A stretch of DNA of 64,000 nucleotides. It comes from Gerris lacustris. Its lineage: Eukaryota > Arthropoda > Insecta > Hemiptera > Gerridae. The position numbers and the translations under genes are program-made. The stretch spans positions 29,959,105 to 30,023,104 of the forward strand of contig OX578278.1 in assembly GCA_951217055.1 (NCBI GenBank), written 5' to 3'. The first letter of the stretch is position 1, and each line of letters opens with the position of its first letter. This document shows positions 13,206-30,510 of this stretch, in pieces. The notes beneath the pieces are model-generated. The model ran no database searches. It was not told where the DNA came from and was given only the letters and a program-made list of their open reading frames with translations.

Positions 13206-14518
13206 TATTACGTTGAGATATCTTGGAATCCTCCATGACGTGTTACACTGATTCTCCTAGAGATTCCTTCCAGGAATAGAGTAATACGATTCCGCGTTAA
13301 TAATATTTTTTTAGCTATTGATTCACATAATCACATTATATTATCTATAAATTATGTAAAAGAAAAAAAGGAGATAAAAAAAATCATTGATTTATAAGCC
13401 CATCTATAAAATAAAATAAATAACTTTTGGTTTATTTTTAAGTTGTTCCAGAGGGATTTTTTTTTATTCCTTAAAAAAGATGGAGGTCTAGTCCTGGGCC
13501 GCATAACGTAGGTTGTGCCAATAAAATTTACTTGGACCTCGTCCAGATCAAATAAAATAATAAAAAAAAGGGGGAAAAAATCTTAACCTAAAAACAAACT
13601 GATCTTGATGAATAATAGGCAAACCAGAGAAAATATAAAGAGCACTAAGTCTTAAACTTTATAAATGTCTTGGAAACTTTGTGCTTGGAAACTTGCTCTC
13701 TAGACTCAAGTTAAAACAGCTTTCTCTAAAAACATCTTCAATCAAATATCTTTTTACTGAATTAAAAGTAAAATCAAAAGAGATCAAATTAAAATCAAAG
13801 GAAATTACAATAGTTTGAAACAATAGCTATTGTCATTTTTACATGCTTTTATTTAACTTGGCCTGTGTGTGAGGTACAATGTTAAAATTAATTTTTAACC
13901 CATTTTTCGACTATCTAGAAAGTTGAAACTTTCAAATATTATGTTATTTCTAATGAGTATGAAAATCAGAAAAAATCTATGTATTTTTTATCAAATATAT
14001 TAATTTTTATGTTAATAAATCAACAGCTTCAATTTTTATGAAAATTTTCACATTCATCATTCTTTTTTTTATATTGTAAATCATATACATTATTTGATCG
14101 TAAACTGAGAAATTTTCGTTAAAAAGTCTAGCATTATATCAATGCGGGAAATTATTATTAATATTAAAATATAAATAATATGATAAGCTAATGTCTGGAT
14201 TGGGTCCGATATAATGCGGTTCTACTATATTATTATATTATGTATCCAGTACTTAATATTGCGTTTTAGAATTCCGCTATTTTATTTTTATTATTATTGC
14301 TCTTCTCCTTGGATCATGACAAAAAAAATTATGTTTTTCCGTAACTGGAAATATCCAGTACAAATCAAGGAAAAAAATATTAACAAAATCTCTAAAGTGT
14401 TGTCGAGTGGGGGTTATGACGAATGGCCCCGCGGGAGACTCGGTAAAGGGTAGGAAGGCCGGGTGAGTTACGAGCGCCTAAACGTAGAGTACGCCCGTAT
14501 CAAAATCATACAGGCAGG
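13206..14518. other. AT-rich, no gene seen
   Basis: Nothing beyond A/T runs. Confidence 0.55.
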
Positions 14519-14597
14519 TTGGCCGGATAGCTTAGTGGCAAACATTCCCTAGTTTGGCTGAAAAAATAAAAAATGTAGATTTCAAATCGCCGGTTAT
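14519..14597 (+). repeat. tRNA-like remnant
   Basis: TTGGCCGGATAGCTTAGTGG plus CAAACATTCCC resembles a tRNA D-arm, and GATTTCAAATCGCCGG resembles a T-arm with the 3' acceptor. The anticodon region is replaced by an A-rich stretch. Probably a degenerate SINE head. Confidence 0.4.
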
Positions 14598-16969
14598 TTA
14601 TTAATAGAAAATTCCGTGATATTTAATTTTCTGTAAAGTGCTTGAGTGCTTAACTAGTCGAAGAGGTTGTCTAATTTACGTAAACACAATGTTATTTATG
14701 ACAAAAATTCAACAGAATCCTTCACTAATTTTACTAGTAAAGAGATATAGTTAATAATCCCGCGCCCCATAGACATCCTCAGCATCGTGAACATTGAATA
14801 ATATTATGCCCTTCAAAATCAAAATTAATTTTTAGAAAAAGTGCCTTAATAAGTTGATTTGTGGATTGAAGACCCGTAACGTCAATATCTTTAATCATAT
14901 TGACTACCTTTATGAAGCACAATCTGTGTATCTGTCATAATGTTTTCTTAATAACTTTAAAACAGAGAAATGCACTCTTGCTGTTTTGTAAAAGTCATGC
15001 TCCAGGTTTCCAATGGGTTTATTCGTATTTTTAAAGAAGTTAAAAAAAATTGTTTAACAGAACATTTCAAATTTGATTCCTATGTTGTATTAATGCATTT
15101 TTGAATCTTAATTCTTCTTATTGTACCTCTTCCTTTTATACCTAAATATGAGTTTCACAAAATAATATAGTCTGTCACCTACTTACTTATGTTTTGTTTT
15201 TACGACCTATTATTGTTTAATTTATTTATTTGTTCCCTCTTTTCTTATTTAAATATGTTAAAATTATTTTTTCACATATCACTCAACTATATTTAATGTG
15301 CGTTATATAGTAATAAGTTGCACTAAATAACTTTAGAAATGACTAACTTTAAAGCACTAAGTCGTATGTTAGTAATATTAGTATTAGTTATAAACTTCTC
15401 CTTTTTAAGTTTTGTTACTACTATGTATCTTTGATACGTTCAAATTGAAACTTAAATTTTTAAGTCTTAACGGGTTGCTAATGTGTGAGAATTAGTGCAA
15501 AATTTTCACATGTAACGATTCCAAAAGAAAATGATTACTGGAACCGGTTACTGGTGTGAAACGTCGCAACTGGTTCACAAGTCTCGCGTAAGGCAGAGTT
15601 TTTTTAAAGAGTTGGACTGGGAAAGCAGAGAAAAACTTCTTTTTCTTAGAGATACAAAAGCTTTTTTTGCTTTTTCAGACAATGGAAAAGGGAAACGGAA
15701 GAGTGAGTGGAGAATAAAAGCGAAGACAACAACAGCCTACAGAGGGCCTGGGTTTGTTGGCACGGGTCCCATCATATCCCGCCTGAAATCTACTGCGTCT
15801 TCATATCCTTCCACATTCGGTTTATCTTCTCTCTCCCAACACAAGATAAATTGAAAATTCAGGCAACACTAGGCAAAAGTGAGGACGTAGTCTTGGGTGC
15901 CTTCAGACACCTGACTTGACCGATAAACAATCTCGGGACAAAAGCCTATCAGTTGCAAATTGCAAATAAACGTAATGTATTTGTAAAGGTTTGTCGTATT
16001 AGTAGACCGTTAGAAATATTAATATTTTTACAGGGTCTATTTTCTAAATTGTTGCCTGAGTGGATGCCCTCCTTTTGTGTTGTTTAATGACTAATGTGAT
16101 CTGCTCATCGAAACACATCAAGTTGGATGCCAGGTAAAAATTGAAACTCTAACATGCGCAGAAACACTCATCAAGTTCTTAAATTAATGGCCCTCTTTTC
16201 TTCGCACGAATTACGATTAAGGATATGTAGAGAAGATGAATGGTTGATTAGGCTTGTGAAGAGAATAGATAGTTGGATAGATGGTTGAATAGATGGAGAA
16301 TGGGTAGATGGTTGGAGGTGTACCTGCTATCAAAACGTGTTTGGTCAATAACGATTTAGTCAATAGACCATGTTCAAATTTACATTGCAATTCGGATCAC
16401 TTCAAATGTTTACTGACGGGTTATAGGCAGATGATGCGGTGCTTCATTTAGTTGTATGTATCGTGGCGGTCTAATAACATACTTTCAACGATAATTTACC
16501 AGTTTATTCCATTCTAAATATTTTGATTGCAGGAGAAATAAAAATGTTTGACAAAGATTCACTTTAATACGATATTGCAGATAGAAATGATAAAGTCGCA
16601 TTCGTCTCCAAACGCACGGGTAGGATTGTTTTCAAAAGTGTCGGTGCCACGCAGAGGTACACTATTATGAATTATAAAAATATCATGTGTATTCCTCTTT
16701 ACGTTCTCCAAGAAGGCTCAATTTATTTAACACTAAAAACATTAAAACAAAGTGGTTTCAACTGTTAAAATAAATTGACCCTAACAAAAATAGCGTATAA
16801 GATTTTTATATTCATCGCACCTAATTGTGTTGCACATTTTAAGTGGAAGGGATTAAATATTATTTTTGTAATGAATAATTTTACTTTTTCTCCACCCGGC
16901 AGTTAATAAATCCATTTACCTTTACCGCAATAAGTAATTTTACCTACGAATTCTGCTATCTTGAGGTGT
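14598..16969. other. No gene seen
   Basis: A degenerate family A end-like stretch at 15172-15245 (AGTCTGTCACC, TTTTTACGACCTATTATTG), a 107-codon open frame at 15531-15854 with no recognised family or splice sites, and a GATAGATGG-type minisatellite at 16255-16320. Confidence 0.5.
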
Positions 16970-17246
16970 CCTCGGTAGCTCATTGCTATCGCATTCGCCT
17001 GTCATGTCATACAGGAGGTGCGAGTTCGATTTCTGACTCCCGTAAGTGGCTCCATGCTCGGTGTTCGTGTTCACCCAGAAACGCCCTATAAATTGGGACT
17101 TGCTTATATAATGTGGCGACTAACTGATTGCGAATGTCAATTGTAAGGTTTATACAGCTGAAGGAGCGACACACTATCCCCGTCCCATCCATTAAACACA
17201 CACACACAAATATATATATTTATTTGTGTGTGTGTGTGTATGTATA
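16970..17246 (+). mobile_element. tRNA-derived SINE with AC/AT/GT tail
   Basis: The head is tRNA-like: A-box-like GGTAGCTCATTGCTATCGCA, an anticodon-like stem CCTGT...ACAGG (16998-17015), and B-box-like GCGAGTTCGATTTC (17019-17032). A tRNA-unrelated body of about 150 bases follows, then (AC)n, (AT)n and (GT)n at 17195-17246. The tail is self-complementary (AC arm with GT arm), so it can itself fold. Confidence 0.65.
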
Positions 17247-18423
17247 GTTTTACAATAAGCTTTTTGGAAGGCCTAGGCCCTCCACGGGTTGTTGCGCCTC
17301 GGGGTTAATTACTGCTATCTATTGGCAGATGTAGTCGAACCACTTTCTCCCAACGTTATTTGAGATTTTGTCGTTTGGTAATGTATGAGCTAGGATCTAT
17401 AAAATTGGTAACGTGGTTAGCCGGAAGAGGTAAAAAGTATGTTTGCCTAGGAGGGAGTTAGGCGCAGCTGTGTTAATATGGACGATATGATAGCTGTTAG
17501 CTGTCTCCTATACATCAAGTAACATCTCAAACTAAACTTTGCGCTTACGAGCCGAGCTCAAGAGATGAGTAAGTTTTAATGAGTAATTTCAAGTTATCTC
17601 GTCGCTTTGAAAGTTGCTTCTCTCCCGGCGCCTGATTGGATTTATAATCCCACTGCCTCGTCTGCGGCTTTCCATATACTTATAGCTCGGAGGCGCTGTG
17701 TGGAGGTGATTAAGTACAATGCTTAGCCCGGTCCTCGAGCGCCTCCCTACTTTCTCATACTTATTCCCCCCACACACCTGCTTGCCTTTTAAAACCGTTC
17801 AACAGGTCGGTCTTGTACGAAAACTCAGAAAACTACTAATTATTTTCCATCGGTTTCGACTCTTACTAATTAAAAACTCTCGAAGTAGTACTTTTCATCC
17901 CACACCTAGCTATTAAACAATAGGGATAATTTAATTTTCTTTTGAAGAAGAAAATCTCTTCTGTCCCGCTTTAGTTTGGGAAATTAAAAACACCTTTAGA
18001 TCCCTTTTAGTCGGTGTTTTTAAAGAAAATTTCTCGAATGAAAATGAGCAAAGTTTGTGGGGGCTGTCGAGTAAAGCAATGCGGTCCGAGATCCGTGGAA
18101 TTGTTGCACCAAGTTTTCATTTTCCTTTATGTATCGTGCTGTTTCTAGTAGCTTTTAAAGACTTCGTTCAAGCAACACAATAATAGTTTTTAATAGTTGT
18201 TTTCATGTTAAGACGTCTGGATCAAGTCCTGAGGCAAGATTTTCAAAGAACTGGCTTTGACTTGTGAATAAAATTTTTAAAACATGTATATTTTATTGTA
18301 GTATTAAAACTAAGTTGGGTTGGAACTAATCCAAGTCCAAAGTAACATATTTGATAAATGTTTATTCCGTATTGGAGTAAAATGTTACATTCCACCTAAT
18401 ATGTATCGCCTTCATTTATTTAT
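17247..18423. other. No gene seen
   Basis: A GC-richer block at 17580-17800 with no recognised product; the rest is AT-rich. Confidence 0.5.
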
Positions 18424-18620
18424 TAACTTACCGAAGGTAAAGGGAAGCCATGTGATCGTCCTTAAGAACCAAAATTTGTTGTGTCTCCGATTTATAAAAA
18501 TCCAAGACAGAAATCCGTTTCAGACATCAGAGAACATTTTTGGTTTCCTGTCGGTCTGTCGTCGCTCAATTTTGCAAACCAACATATACCATATTTTTTG
18601 TCGACGTGATAAATTTTAAT
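18424..18620 (+). repeat. Family A copy, 3' truncated
   Basis: CTTACCGAAGGTAAAGGGAA, GATCGTCCTTAAGAACC, GACAGAAATCCGTTTCAGAC, ATCAGAGAACATTTTTGGTT, then TGTCGTCGCTCAATTTTGC. Similarity is lost after AAATTTTAAT. Confidence 0.7.
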
Positions 18621-18705
18621 TGGTATAATTGCTCTATTTTTGGACTAGAGTTATGATGTCACTAGGTGTCAGAGCAAGAAGTATTAAATTATACCTGTTA
18701 GAGAG

Positions 18706-18774
18706 AGAGAGAGTCGCCTCAACAAATTGTAAATCAAAACTTTTTTTAATTTCACTTCTAGAAAAATCAACTTT
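18706..18774 (+). repeat. ~70-bp dispersed direct repeat, copy 1
   Basis: GAGAGAGAGTCGCCTCAACA, AATTGTAAATCAAAACTTTT, TTTAATTTCACTTCTAGAAA and AATC. It matches 19939-20008 with about three differences. Confidence 0.9.
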
Positions 18775-19862
18775 GACTTTGTTAAACATTTTTATTGATA
18801 CGAAGTCGATACCGTATTGTTAGTCGTAGTGAGTTTTTAATAGAGACGGGATTTTAAAAGTTTTTGTTTTTAAACTTGTGTTTTTTTAACGATAACTGGC
18901 GTACAAATTTACCGATTTAACTTGAGGTGAGACAACTGCATATTTTTCTATAGTTTTTGGAAATTTCGCACTTAATCTTTTCAAGATAGTGGCCAATATG
19001 GCGGAGGACTAATCAAAACGTTTTTTGTCAGCATGACAGGTTGTACATCAATTTGAAGGTCTTAAAGAAGGAAAACAATATGTAACTATTATTACAAAAT
19101 TTCCATATTTTGACGGGATTTTGAGAACAAATATGCCGGAAATGCATAAATATCATGTTACATATATAATTTTTAAGCTCTTTTCAGGTAGATTAAAAAT
19201 ATTTAAGTTTTCACACCGAGAAATATTTCCTGGTAGCAATATTGAAAACAAATATGGTACCTATTAGAGCAACATGAAAATTGTTCTATTCAAGTTCTTT
19301 AAGCGCCCTATCACTAGTTTTTTAAGGTTGAATTTGTTGTAATTCTGTTGAATTATTTGCATCAGATTTCCGCTCGCTAAACATACTCTCATGTACAATT
19401 TCCCTTGGCCATTTTTTTTTAACATAGATAGATCACTACATACTCTGCATTTTTTTTTTATTATACCCCTGGATCCATTTTTTTGTAACTGACAAAAAAT
19501 GTAAAAAGCTTTGCATAGTTAATAAGGGGTATTTGCTCGATGAAGGCGGTCATTAGTTCCGGATAGTTAATGCATCTCGTCCAGTTGAGGTTTCGTGGCT
19601 CACACAAAACCCCACAAATGGTTCCCGAAATGTGAATAGGAAAAAGCAAAAATCGTGTCTTTGATGTGCAAATTTTTCGGTAAAACCGGCCGCGTCGGAG
19701 TTCCCTCCCTGTTAAATGCGTTAGCCTCCGAATTGGAAAGCCAGTGAAGCGTGGAGATCACCGCAGACTGATGACCTTCCAGTCATCCCCCGAACCAAAG
19801 CTTTGAATTCTCTTCCTGTCTCGGAATAATTCAATTATGAAATAACGTCACAGAGCCATAAT

Positions 19863-19899
<37 letters not shown>

Positions 19900-21514
19900 G
19901 AAAACTTCTCTTGCCCGGATAATACCTCAAACATCCGCGAGAGAGAGTCGCCTCGACAAATTGTAAATCCAAACTTTTTTTAATTTCACTTCTAGAAAAA
20001 TTAACTTTTCTTCTTTTTAAATCACATCATATACAAAATAAACTTTGAAAAAAAAACTCTAGGATTCGTTTTTTCTCCAAATAAAACTTTTAGGAAGATT
20101 TTTTTTATTATCGAGTTATGTGAGATAGTTGCGAATGACGTGGGCTTGTAGCCTAGAATCAATGTCAAAAGTTAACGTTATCAGGGAAATGTCAGTTCCA
20201 ATTTAGCACTAAAACAAAAACATTCTTCCGTTAAGTGAAACATGGTAGACCAAATGTGTCATTATTTATAATCCATCTACATAGGTAACTTTTTAGAATT
20301 ACATATTTATTTAATTTATGTTTGGCAATTCTCCGAATCGGGTCGTTAAATATAAGATGTTATAAAATTTTCTACATACAATGTTAGCATGGGGGGAAAA
20401 AATCATAGTTATTACAATTATTTTATTAATTTTAGAACACGATGAATAACAAGTAAAAAAAAAAATACATTTAATAATAAATTTGACACTCACACATACG
20501 CATGTAAACATTGAAATATACTGCTATTTATTGAACGATTATACACGTTCTAATTATTAATTTCATTCTGAAATTAAAAAATCAGTATCGATCTGTTTTT
20601 ATTATAAACGTTTGATAGCTTTATGGATTTGGTTTCGCTCAATGTTTACTTTTATAAATGTGTCCACATAACATGTGTCCAATATCCATGTTATTTAGGC
20701 AGATAAATCGGTAGATTTGAAAAGAGGCTTAACATTTCTTATCGAATAAACTCGGATTTCGTTAGTTAAGATTGTAGGTTATACAGATGGACGGTGTTTT
20801 ACGCATTTCGCGTGGAGTATGCGAGTGAACTTTTGAACATTAACTCTAAGCTTCGGAATTTTACTTACAAGGTTCAATGTACAAGAGATAAATTGCTTAT
20901 TTAGAGTTTAAAGCGAAGGGGGGTTTTTAAAAGTATAAAGTATATCCAAGTTAAAGGGATTTAAGTTGTCGAAGAGAAGGCCCGGAGTAAATATTTGGAA
21001 AAGCGTTAAACCGAAAAACAACATTGAACCAGAAGCAACGTCGGATAACCTTCATTCGAGGCCTAAAGAAACATGGGCAAAGCAAGGGCCGAGTAAACAT
21101 CATGCATGGGGTTTACTTGACTTGGCCAGGTATCTGAACCGCTACTTGCTCCAATCTCTCCTTTATACATTTCCGTTTCAAGAAATATGGGCATTTTAAT
21201 ATGTTGGAGAGACTGAAGGCTTGAACGCCGCTGTCCAAAACCGATACCTGTTTCCAATTTCCTGAAAGGGGAGACATTTATAACTCTAATGACTAAATAC
21301 TTGTAGCTAGATGGGTTATTAAGTAACAACTCGATTTTTAAGAAAAATCACGTCCTCAGTCAAATTAATTGTTAGCTATTAGGTTATCGATTTTTATCTT
21401 TGTCTTATTTACTAAGCGTTTGTTCCACAATCTCTCTGTTTCTGAAGCAGGACTAGGAAGTAGGTAAATCTTATTTTTTTACTTTTCATTCACCCTGCAT
21501 ATATAGAGATTTTC
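18775..21514. other. No gene seen; diffuse dispersed repeat
   Basis: 18890-19060 contains CAAGATAGTGGCCAATATGG, a motif type also seen at 45000-45030 and 47805-47825. 19680-19830 is GC-richer with a weak tRNA-like start. 20940-21200 is an unassigned open frame. Confidence 0.45.
19939..20008 (+). repeat. ~70-bp dispersed direct repeat, copy 2
   Basis: Same sequence as 18706-18774, 1.2 kb downstream. A 29-T run (19865-19893) lies just before it. Confidence 0.9.
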
Positions 21515-21820
21515 CAAAAGATAGCGTGCACAGAAGTAACTGTCTAACATCAAGCTAGAATTAGTGTATAAGGTAATCTTTTGGCACCATTTAAGAATAT
21601 GTGGAAGGCAAAGCTTGTCTGCGAGACATAGTTTGGCCATAGGCTGTTAAATTGGACAAGACCGCTTTCCACGAGTCCTTTTTTTTAACAGCCTATGCCC
21701 GAGCTATGTCCCGCTGACTTAGCAAACTACATATTCTTAAAAGAAACCTAAAGATTAACTTAAACACAAAATTCTAACTTAATTTTAGTCTGTCACTTTT
21801 TTGGACGCTCTTTCCTGAAC
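21515..21820. repeat. Family E ~300-bp foldback element
   Basis: Two arms of about 130 bases are inverted copies of each other with moderate divergence. The left arm has TAGCGTGCACAGAAGTAACT, GCTAGAATT, TTTAAGAATATGTGG, GAGACATAGTTTGGCCATAG and GCTGTTAAA. The right arm has TTTAACAGCCTATGCCCGAG, CTATGTCCC, ACATATTCTTAAAAG, TTCTAACTTAATTTTAG and TGGACGCT. The loop is about 30 bases (21651-21683). A left-arm-only relative occurs at 63320-63470. It is non-coding. Confidence 0.75.
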
Positions 21821-21836
21821 TAAGATAAAAAATTTG

Positions 21837-22205
21837 GTTTGCGCGAAAATTCTATTTTTGAGATTTTGATGAATTTACATGTTTAAGGTTCCATGAGTCC
21901 AAAAATAGTCTCCTAGCGAGCCTAGCGAGAATAGAGCCTGAACTACTGGGCCGATTTCGATGAAATTGGGCGTACTTATGATATTGGGGTGTTCAGAAAA
22001 TCCATACTCCCGACGAGGCAAAGACGAAAAATAAATATTAGCTCTAAATTTGGGGGCGCTACCTCCTAAATATCTCTGAAAACATATTTTTAAAAATGGT
22101 TCTAATGATTTCGATTGAAAAGTTCTTATAGGCAATCCACTTAAATATGAATCTAACAATATAAATATTTCCCCGGTAAAAATCTAGTTCCTGAGAAAAT
22201 TGCAT
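21837..22205 (-). repeat. Family B copy, inverted
   Basis: Minus-strand copy: GCGCGAAAATTCTATTTTTG and GATGAATTTACATGTTTAAG at one end, TTAGCTCTAAATTTGGGGGC in the middle, TTCCCCGGTAAAAATCTAGT plus TCCTGAGAAAA at the other end. Confidence 0.7.

Positions 22206-26748
<4,543 letters not shown>

Positions 26749-26822
<74 letters not shown>
26749..26822. repeat. (CA)n(TA)n compound microsatellite
   Basis: About 20 CA units pass into about 13 TA units. Confidence 0.98.
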
Positions 26823-26823
<1 letters not shown>

Positions 26824-29438
26824 TTTTATTTTTTTAATGGAAATTTTTACGATTGGGCCGATTATTCTGGTTAGCGAACTTGTCCTGATAGTGCGCTGAT
26901 AGGACAGACATACTTAGCCAATTTATTTAACATATGTCGAAGCTGGTACCAATGTAAGCAAAAAATTTATAAAGAGACTCTTTTAAAAATACAAGTTTTG
27001 CTGTATATTATTTTAGAAATGTTGGCGAAGATTATTGTCTTTATTTTCACTTATTAAATCTGGATGATTGTTGCGCTGAAATATAAAATTTGGTATTTTA
27101 AAACACATTATCTGGATGTAATTAAATTTTCAAAAATTACCGTATTTTATTTTGGACTCCTAAGATAAAATCGCAAGTTCGTGATTTCTTCACGCTCTCC
27201 ACTGACTAAATGAGGCATTTTTCACGTACCTCACTGACTGAGTGAGGAATGGTCCACGTTCCCTAATATACAAATGAGTATCTACATGTTTTCTTGTTTA
27301 ATCGAAAATCTTGGTTCTGTGTCATAACATGGTTTTAAATTAGCCCGCGGTAAAACCGAGTTTATATCGGTTCTTATAAGGGTTGGTGAAGGAGTTTACT
27401 GTTGGTGTAATTTGTTGTTTTAATAAAATACGAGCGAGTTTTTAAGAATTCCGTTGCTTTGCTGCGTTACACATACGATTGAGTGAAATAATTAAAAGTG
27501 TTTAAAAAAATTCGAATCATGATTATGTTGCCTGTAAGCGAGCAAGTGGGAGGGAGATAAAGTTAAGCGTAAAATTAGAATTGCGAGATGCGTTAACCCA
27601 TATGATTTTATAATTAGACTGCGGGAGAGAAGTGAGTCGGGTCTGAGAAGGATTTAGCCGGGTTGGTTTAGAGGGGGTCGCTCTTCGGGATGAGCCGGGT
27701 TGATTGAGGAACGGCGGTCCAGGGAATTGTAGATAAGAGTGGACTGGTAGAGTGGCGATAACGAGACGCATGAATATGCATGGCGAGTGGAGAGGCAAGG
27801 CGTGTTCTGCCTCGCAGTTCCGCCTCACCACCCTCCGATCCGGTTAGAAGACAACGGACGAGACTTTTCAAACTCGTCATTATAAACTTGGCCATTAGAG
27901 TGGGGCAAGCACCGCACAACCGCCTCCAAACCCACTCGAAAATTCCTCGGACTCCTTCAACTTTCGGGTGTATTCTCGCTGTATATTCACCCACACGTCA
28001 TAAATGATTCAGAAGAGTCCCTTCGTCACTCTAGAGCACGTCGTGAGCCCGACCTCTTTCGGGCCAGGACAAGGCCAATGCTAATCACTCGAAAACTATA
28101 TAACCACATCGTTGAATTCCTCTACTTCTATCAGAGACTAACCAAATATTATTATCACATATGGAAATCGTATCTTACCAACCGAGTTATTATTTATAAT
28201 ACGTTTGATTGTGGATATTGTTTAGATACGAACTCGAGTCCGTCTAATGAAATACATGCTGTATGTTTTAGTTAACAAAGTTAAAACTGAGTAACATTCG
28301 ACTTGTTTCACTCCACACAGTTGCCAGTTAAATATATGAATATGAATGGGTATATCTAGGCCCAGTTGCAACACGTTATAACATTTCAAGTTGAGTCGGG
28401 TTTGAAACGTCAAAACTCAAAACCTGACTTAGTTAAACAGACTTCACAGTATTCCCCTAATGACTCCATTTAACTTGACGTTTTCTAAACACTTCGCGGC
28501 TCTCTTGCTGTCTTTCATTACCTTCGTATGTCGTCAACCTTCTTACCTTTACCAAGTTTAAACTAAACAGAACTCTAAAATATCAACATTCATCAGTTTA
28601 ATGGAAAATCAAAATCAAGTGTGGCTAAGTGCCCAGTATGGTCAGTATGCCCAAGTGAGGTTTGAAACCTGTCTCTATTTCGTCGGACGGTAATAGTGGT
28701 TTTTTTTTTTGGCACTGATAAGTGTCAGAATAAAGTTCGAAAGAATCTCAGTAAAAACGACTACTCAATTAATTATATTTTGTGTAGGAGAAAGAGGAGT
28801 ATACATAATAGTTTAAAAATTAAGTCAAGTTGGCTTTTTTCTTAATGCGTAAATTGAACCGATATTTTAAATCAATCTATTTTAAATAACGTCATAGAAG
28901 ATTTTAATTTTTTATTGTCTTCTTAGAGGTCTGATGCAAAGGCTTCTGAGACTGGAAACATTTTTTGTTATCTTTTCGGAATCTTTTGATACAAGCTTTT
29001 CAAGTTTGACATTAATTTCTGTATGGTCTTCTGATGAACTATTCTCTTCTGCTGCTTGTTTTACGTCTCGTTCAACTTAAGCTTACCAAGACTACTAATA
29101 AAAATCTTGATGTTCCGGATAATACCACATCTAAGGTTTTGTGAACTCCAGATAATCACAATATCTGTGACGTTCTCCTCCGGATGATCCCTAGATTTAT
29201 CACCCGAAAGATTTAGACTCTGACCGCGAAACCTGCGTTATAGAATTACAAAGACTGCATTTTGTTGACAGATGGTCAGCGTTTATCACGACCCAGGATT
29301 AGGATGAAATGGATGTGTTGGGACAGTGAATTTTGGCGAGCATGAACTACTGCATCCTGAGAATGTGATCTTTAAGTTTTTTCTTTTAATTCATCGTAAC
29401 AATTTTGCGGCGCTATAGTAATGTGTGAGAGTGAAATA
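26823..29438. other. No gene seen; GC-richer block
   Basis: 27520-28070 is GC-richer with long open frames on both strands (Pro/Ser/Arg-rich), no recognised domain. The rest is AT-rich. Confidence 0.45.
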
Positions 29439-30164
29439 CGAAGACCGTTCGGAAAGTAACCTCCGATTGGCCACTGTGTGGGAAGTAGTGGGAGTAGCTG
29501 TGCCATTGTGCTCTTACGTTCGCGGCAGGTCAGTCTGTATCAAGCCGTGGTTGATTGAATGTCTTACGAGCGCTAGTTTGGTTTATATAGCATCTTGAAA
29601 TGTGCGCTCCAAAAAAATCCCCGCCATATGCAAAGTGCGAGCTGTTATAAGGTTTTGTTACGGCAAAACAATATTCGGCAGCAGCTATTCATTGAGACCT
29701 TTGTGCCGTGTATAGACCAAGGGTTACGAGTGAATGGGTTCATTTATTTACGAAAAATCATTCATGATAAAGGTAGAATTGGTAGACCATCATTAGTCGT
29801 GAAAAGTTCGTGAAAATCGACGTTTCACAATTTCGGAGCTCTAATGACTTTCCACAGATTTCTAGGACTGTGTTATACGAGGTAGTGACAGAGAGGATAG
29901 GTTACCGGAAGTTCTGTGCTTGATGGGTGCCAAAAAGTTTTACCGAGCACCACAAAACAAGCACTTCGCATTTGACGGGGAGTTTTTTTGGAGCGCATAT
30001 TTCAAGATGTTATAAAAACCAAACTAGCGGTCGCGGTCGTACGACCTTCACTCGACAACGGCTTGTTGCAGAGCAGACTGACCTGATACGTACGTCAGCG
30101 CAACAATGGCGCAGCTACTTCCCGCTGAGTGGCCAATCAGAGGTTACTTTCCGAACGGCCCTCA
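29439..30164 (+). mobile_element. Internally deleted mariner transposon with long inverted ends
   Basis: The ends are inverted copies of CCGTTCGGAAAGTAACCTC plus GATTGGCCAC, flanked by TA on both sides (29437-29438 and 30165-30166). The inverted similarity continues about 200 bases inward from each end, including CTAGTTTGGTTT and TGCGCTCCAAAAAAA, so the ends are much longer than the ~30 bp usual for mariner. Between them are remnants of the N-terminal DNA-binding half of a mariner transposase: VRAVIRF, AAAIH, TSEWVHLFTK, NRRFTISEL, FPQISRTVLYEVVTER, GYRKFCA and WVPKSFTEHHK. These contain stops and frameshifts. The catalytic DD34D half is absent. The element is therefore non-autonomous and old in its coding part, yet its ends are well preserved. 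It is 726 bp long; full mariners are about 1.3 kb. Confidence 0.92.
29599..29962 (+). pseudogene. Broken mariner transposase, N-terminal part only
   Basis: Reading frames must be switched several times to follow the homology. The helix-turn-helix region begins with PYAKCELL/VRAVIRF and includes DLCAVYRPRVTSEW. After a gap (the GRPSL linker motif is at about 29776-29792) it resumes with NRRFTISEL and FPQISRT and ends near TEHHK. Stops occur after AAAIH, after SEL and inside FCA*WVPK. Nothing encoding the D,D34D catalytic core remains before the right inverted end begins near 29970. Confidence 0.85.
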
Positions 30165-30510
30165 TATTATAGAAAATGTTCAAGTAGTAGTTTTCTGCAT
30201 GGCCTTGATTGTTAAACCACCGTCTTATTAATTGCGTCTTATTGTCGGTATAGGTTTTCTTCAAACACTTGTTTTTAGTAAAACCAACAGCGACATCGCG
30301 TGAAGTGATAATGATCGCTAAATCCTTTAAATCGGATCTTGGAAGTGCTAGTGTATCATTGGTCTTAATAGAACTTCATTTAAATAGTCTAAACTACAAT
30401 TGACACAGACATGTATCATATTAACTGATAAAAGCAGAAGATTTGTAGTGAAAAAAAGACGATATAGTAATAGGGTAATTTAGGAAGGCACCCAGCACCC
30501 ACTCCACTAC

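Noticed and set aside
15531..15854. 107-codon frame with Lys/Arg/Ser-rich composition
   Set aside because: No family recognised and no start or splice context that stands out; left as unassigned.
19690..19770. tRNA gene at GTTAAATGCGTTAGCCTCCG
   Set aside because: A weak A-box-like start only; no B box and no cloverleaf.
27523..27994. Overlapping 102-108 codon minus-strand frames
   Set aside because: Low-complexity Pro/Ser/Arg composition in a GC-richer block; open in several frames on both strands, so uninformative.
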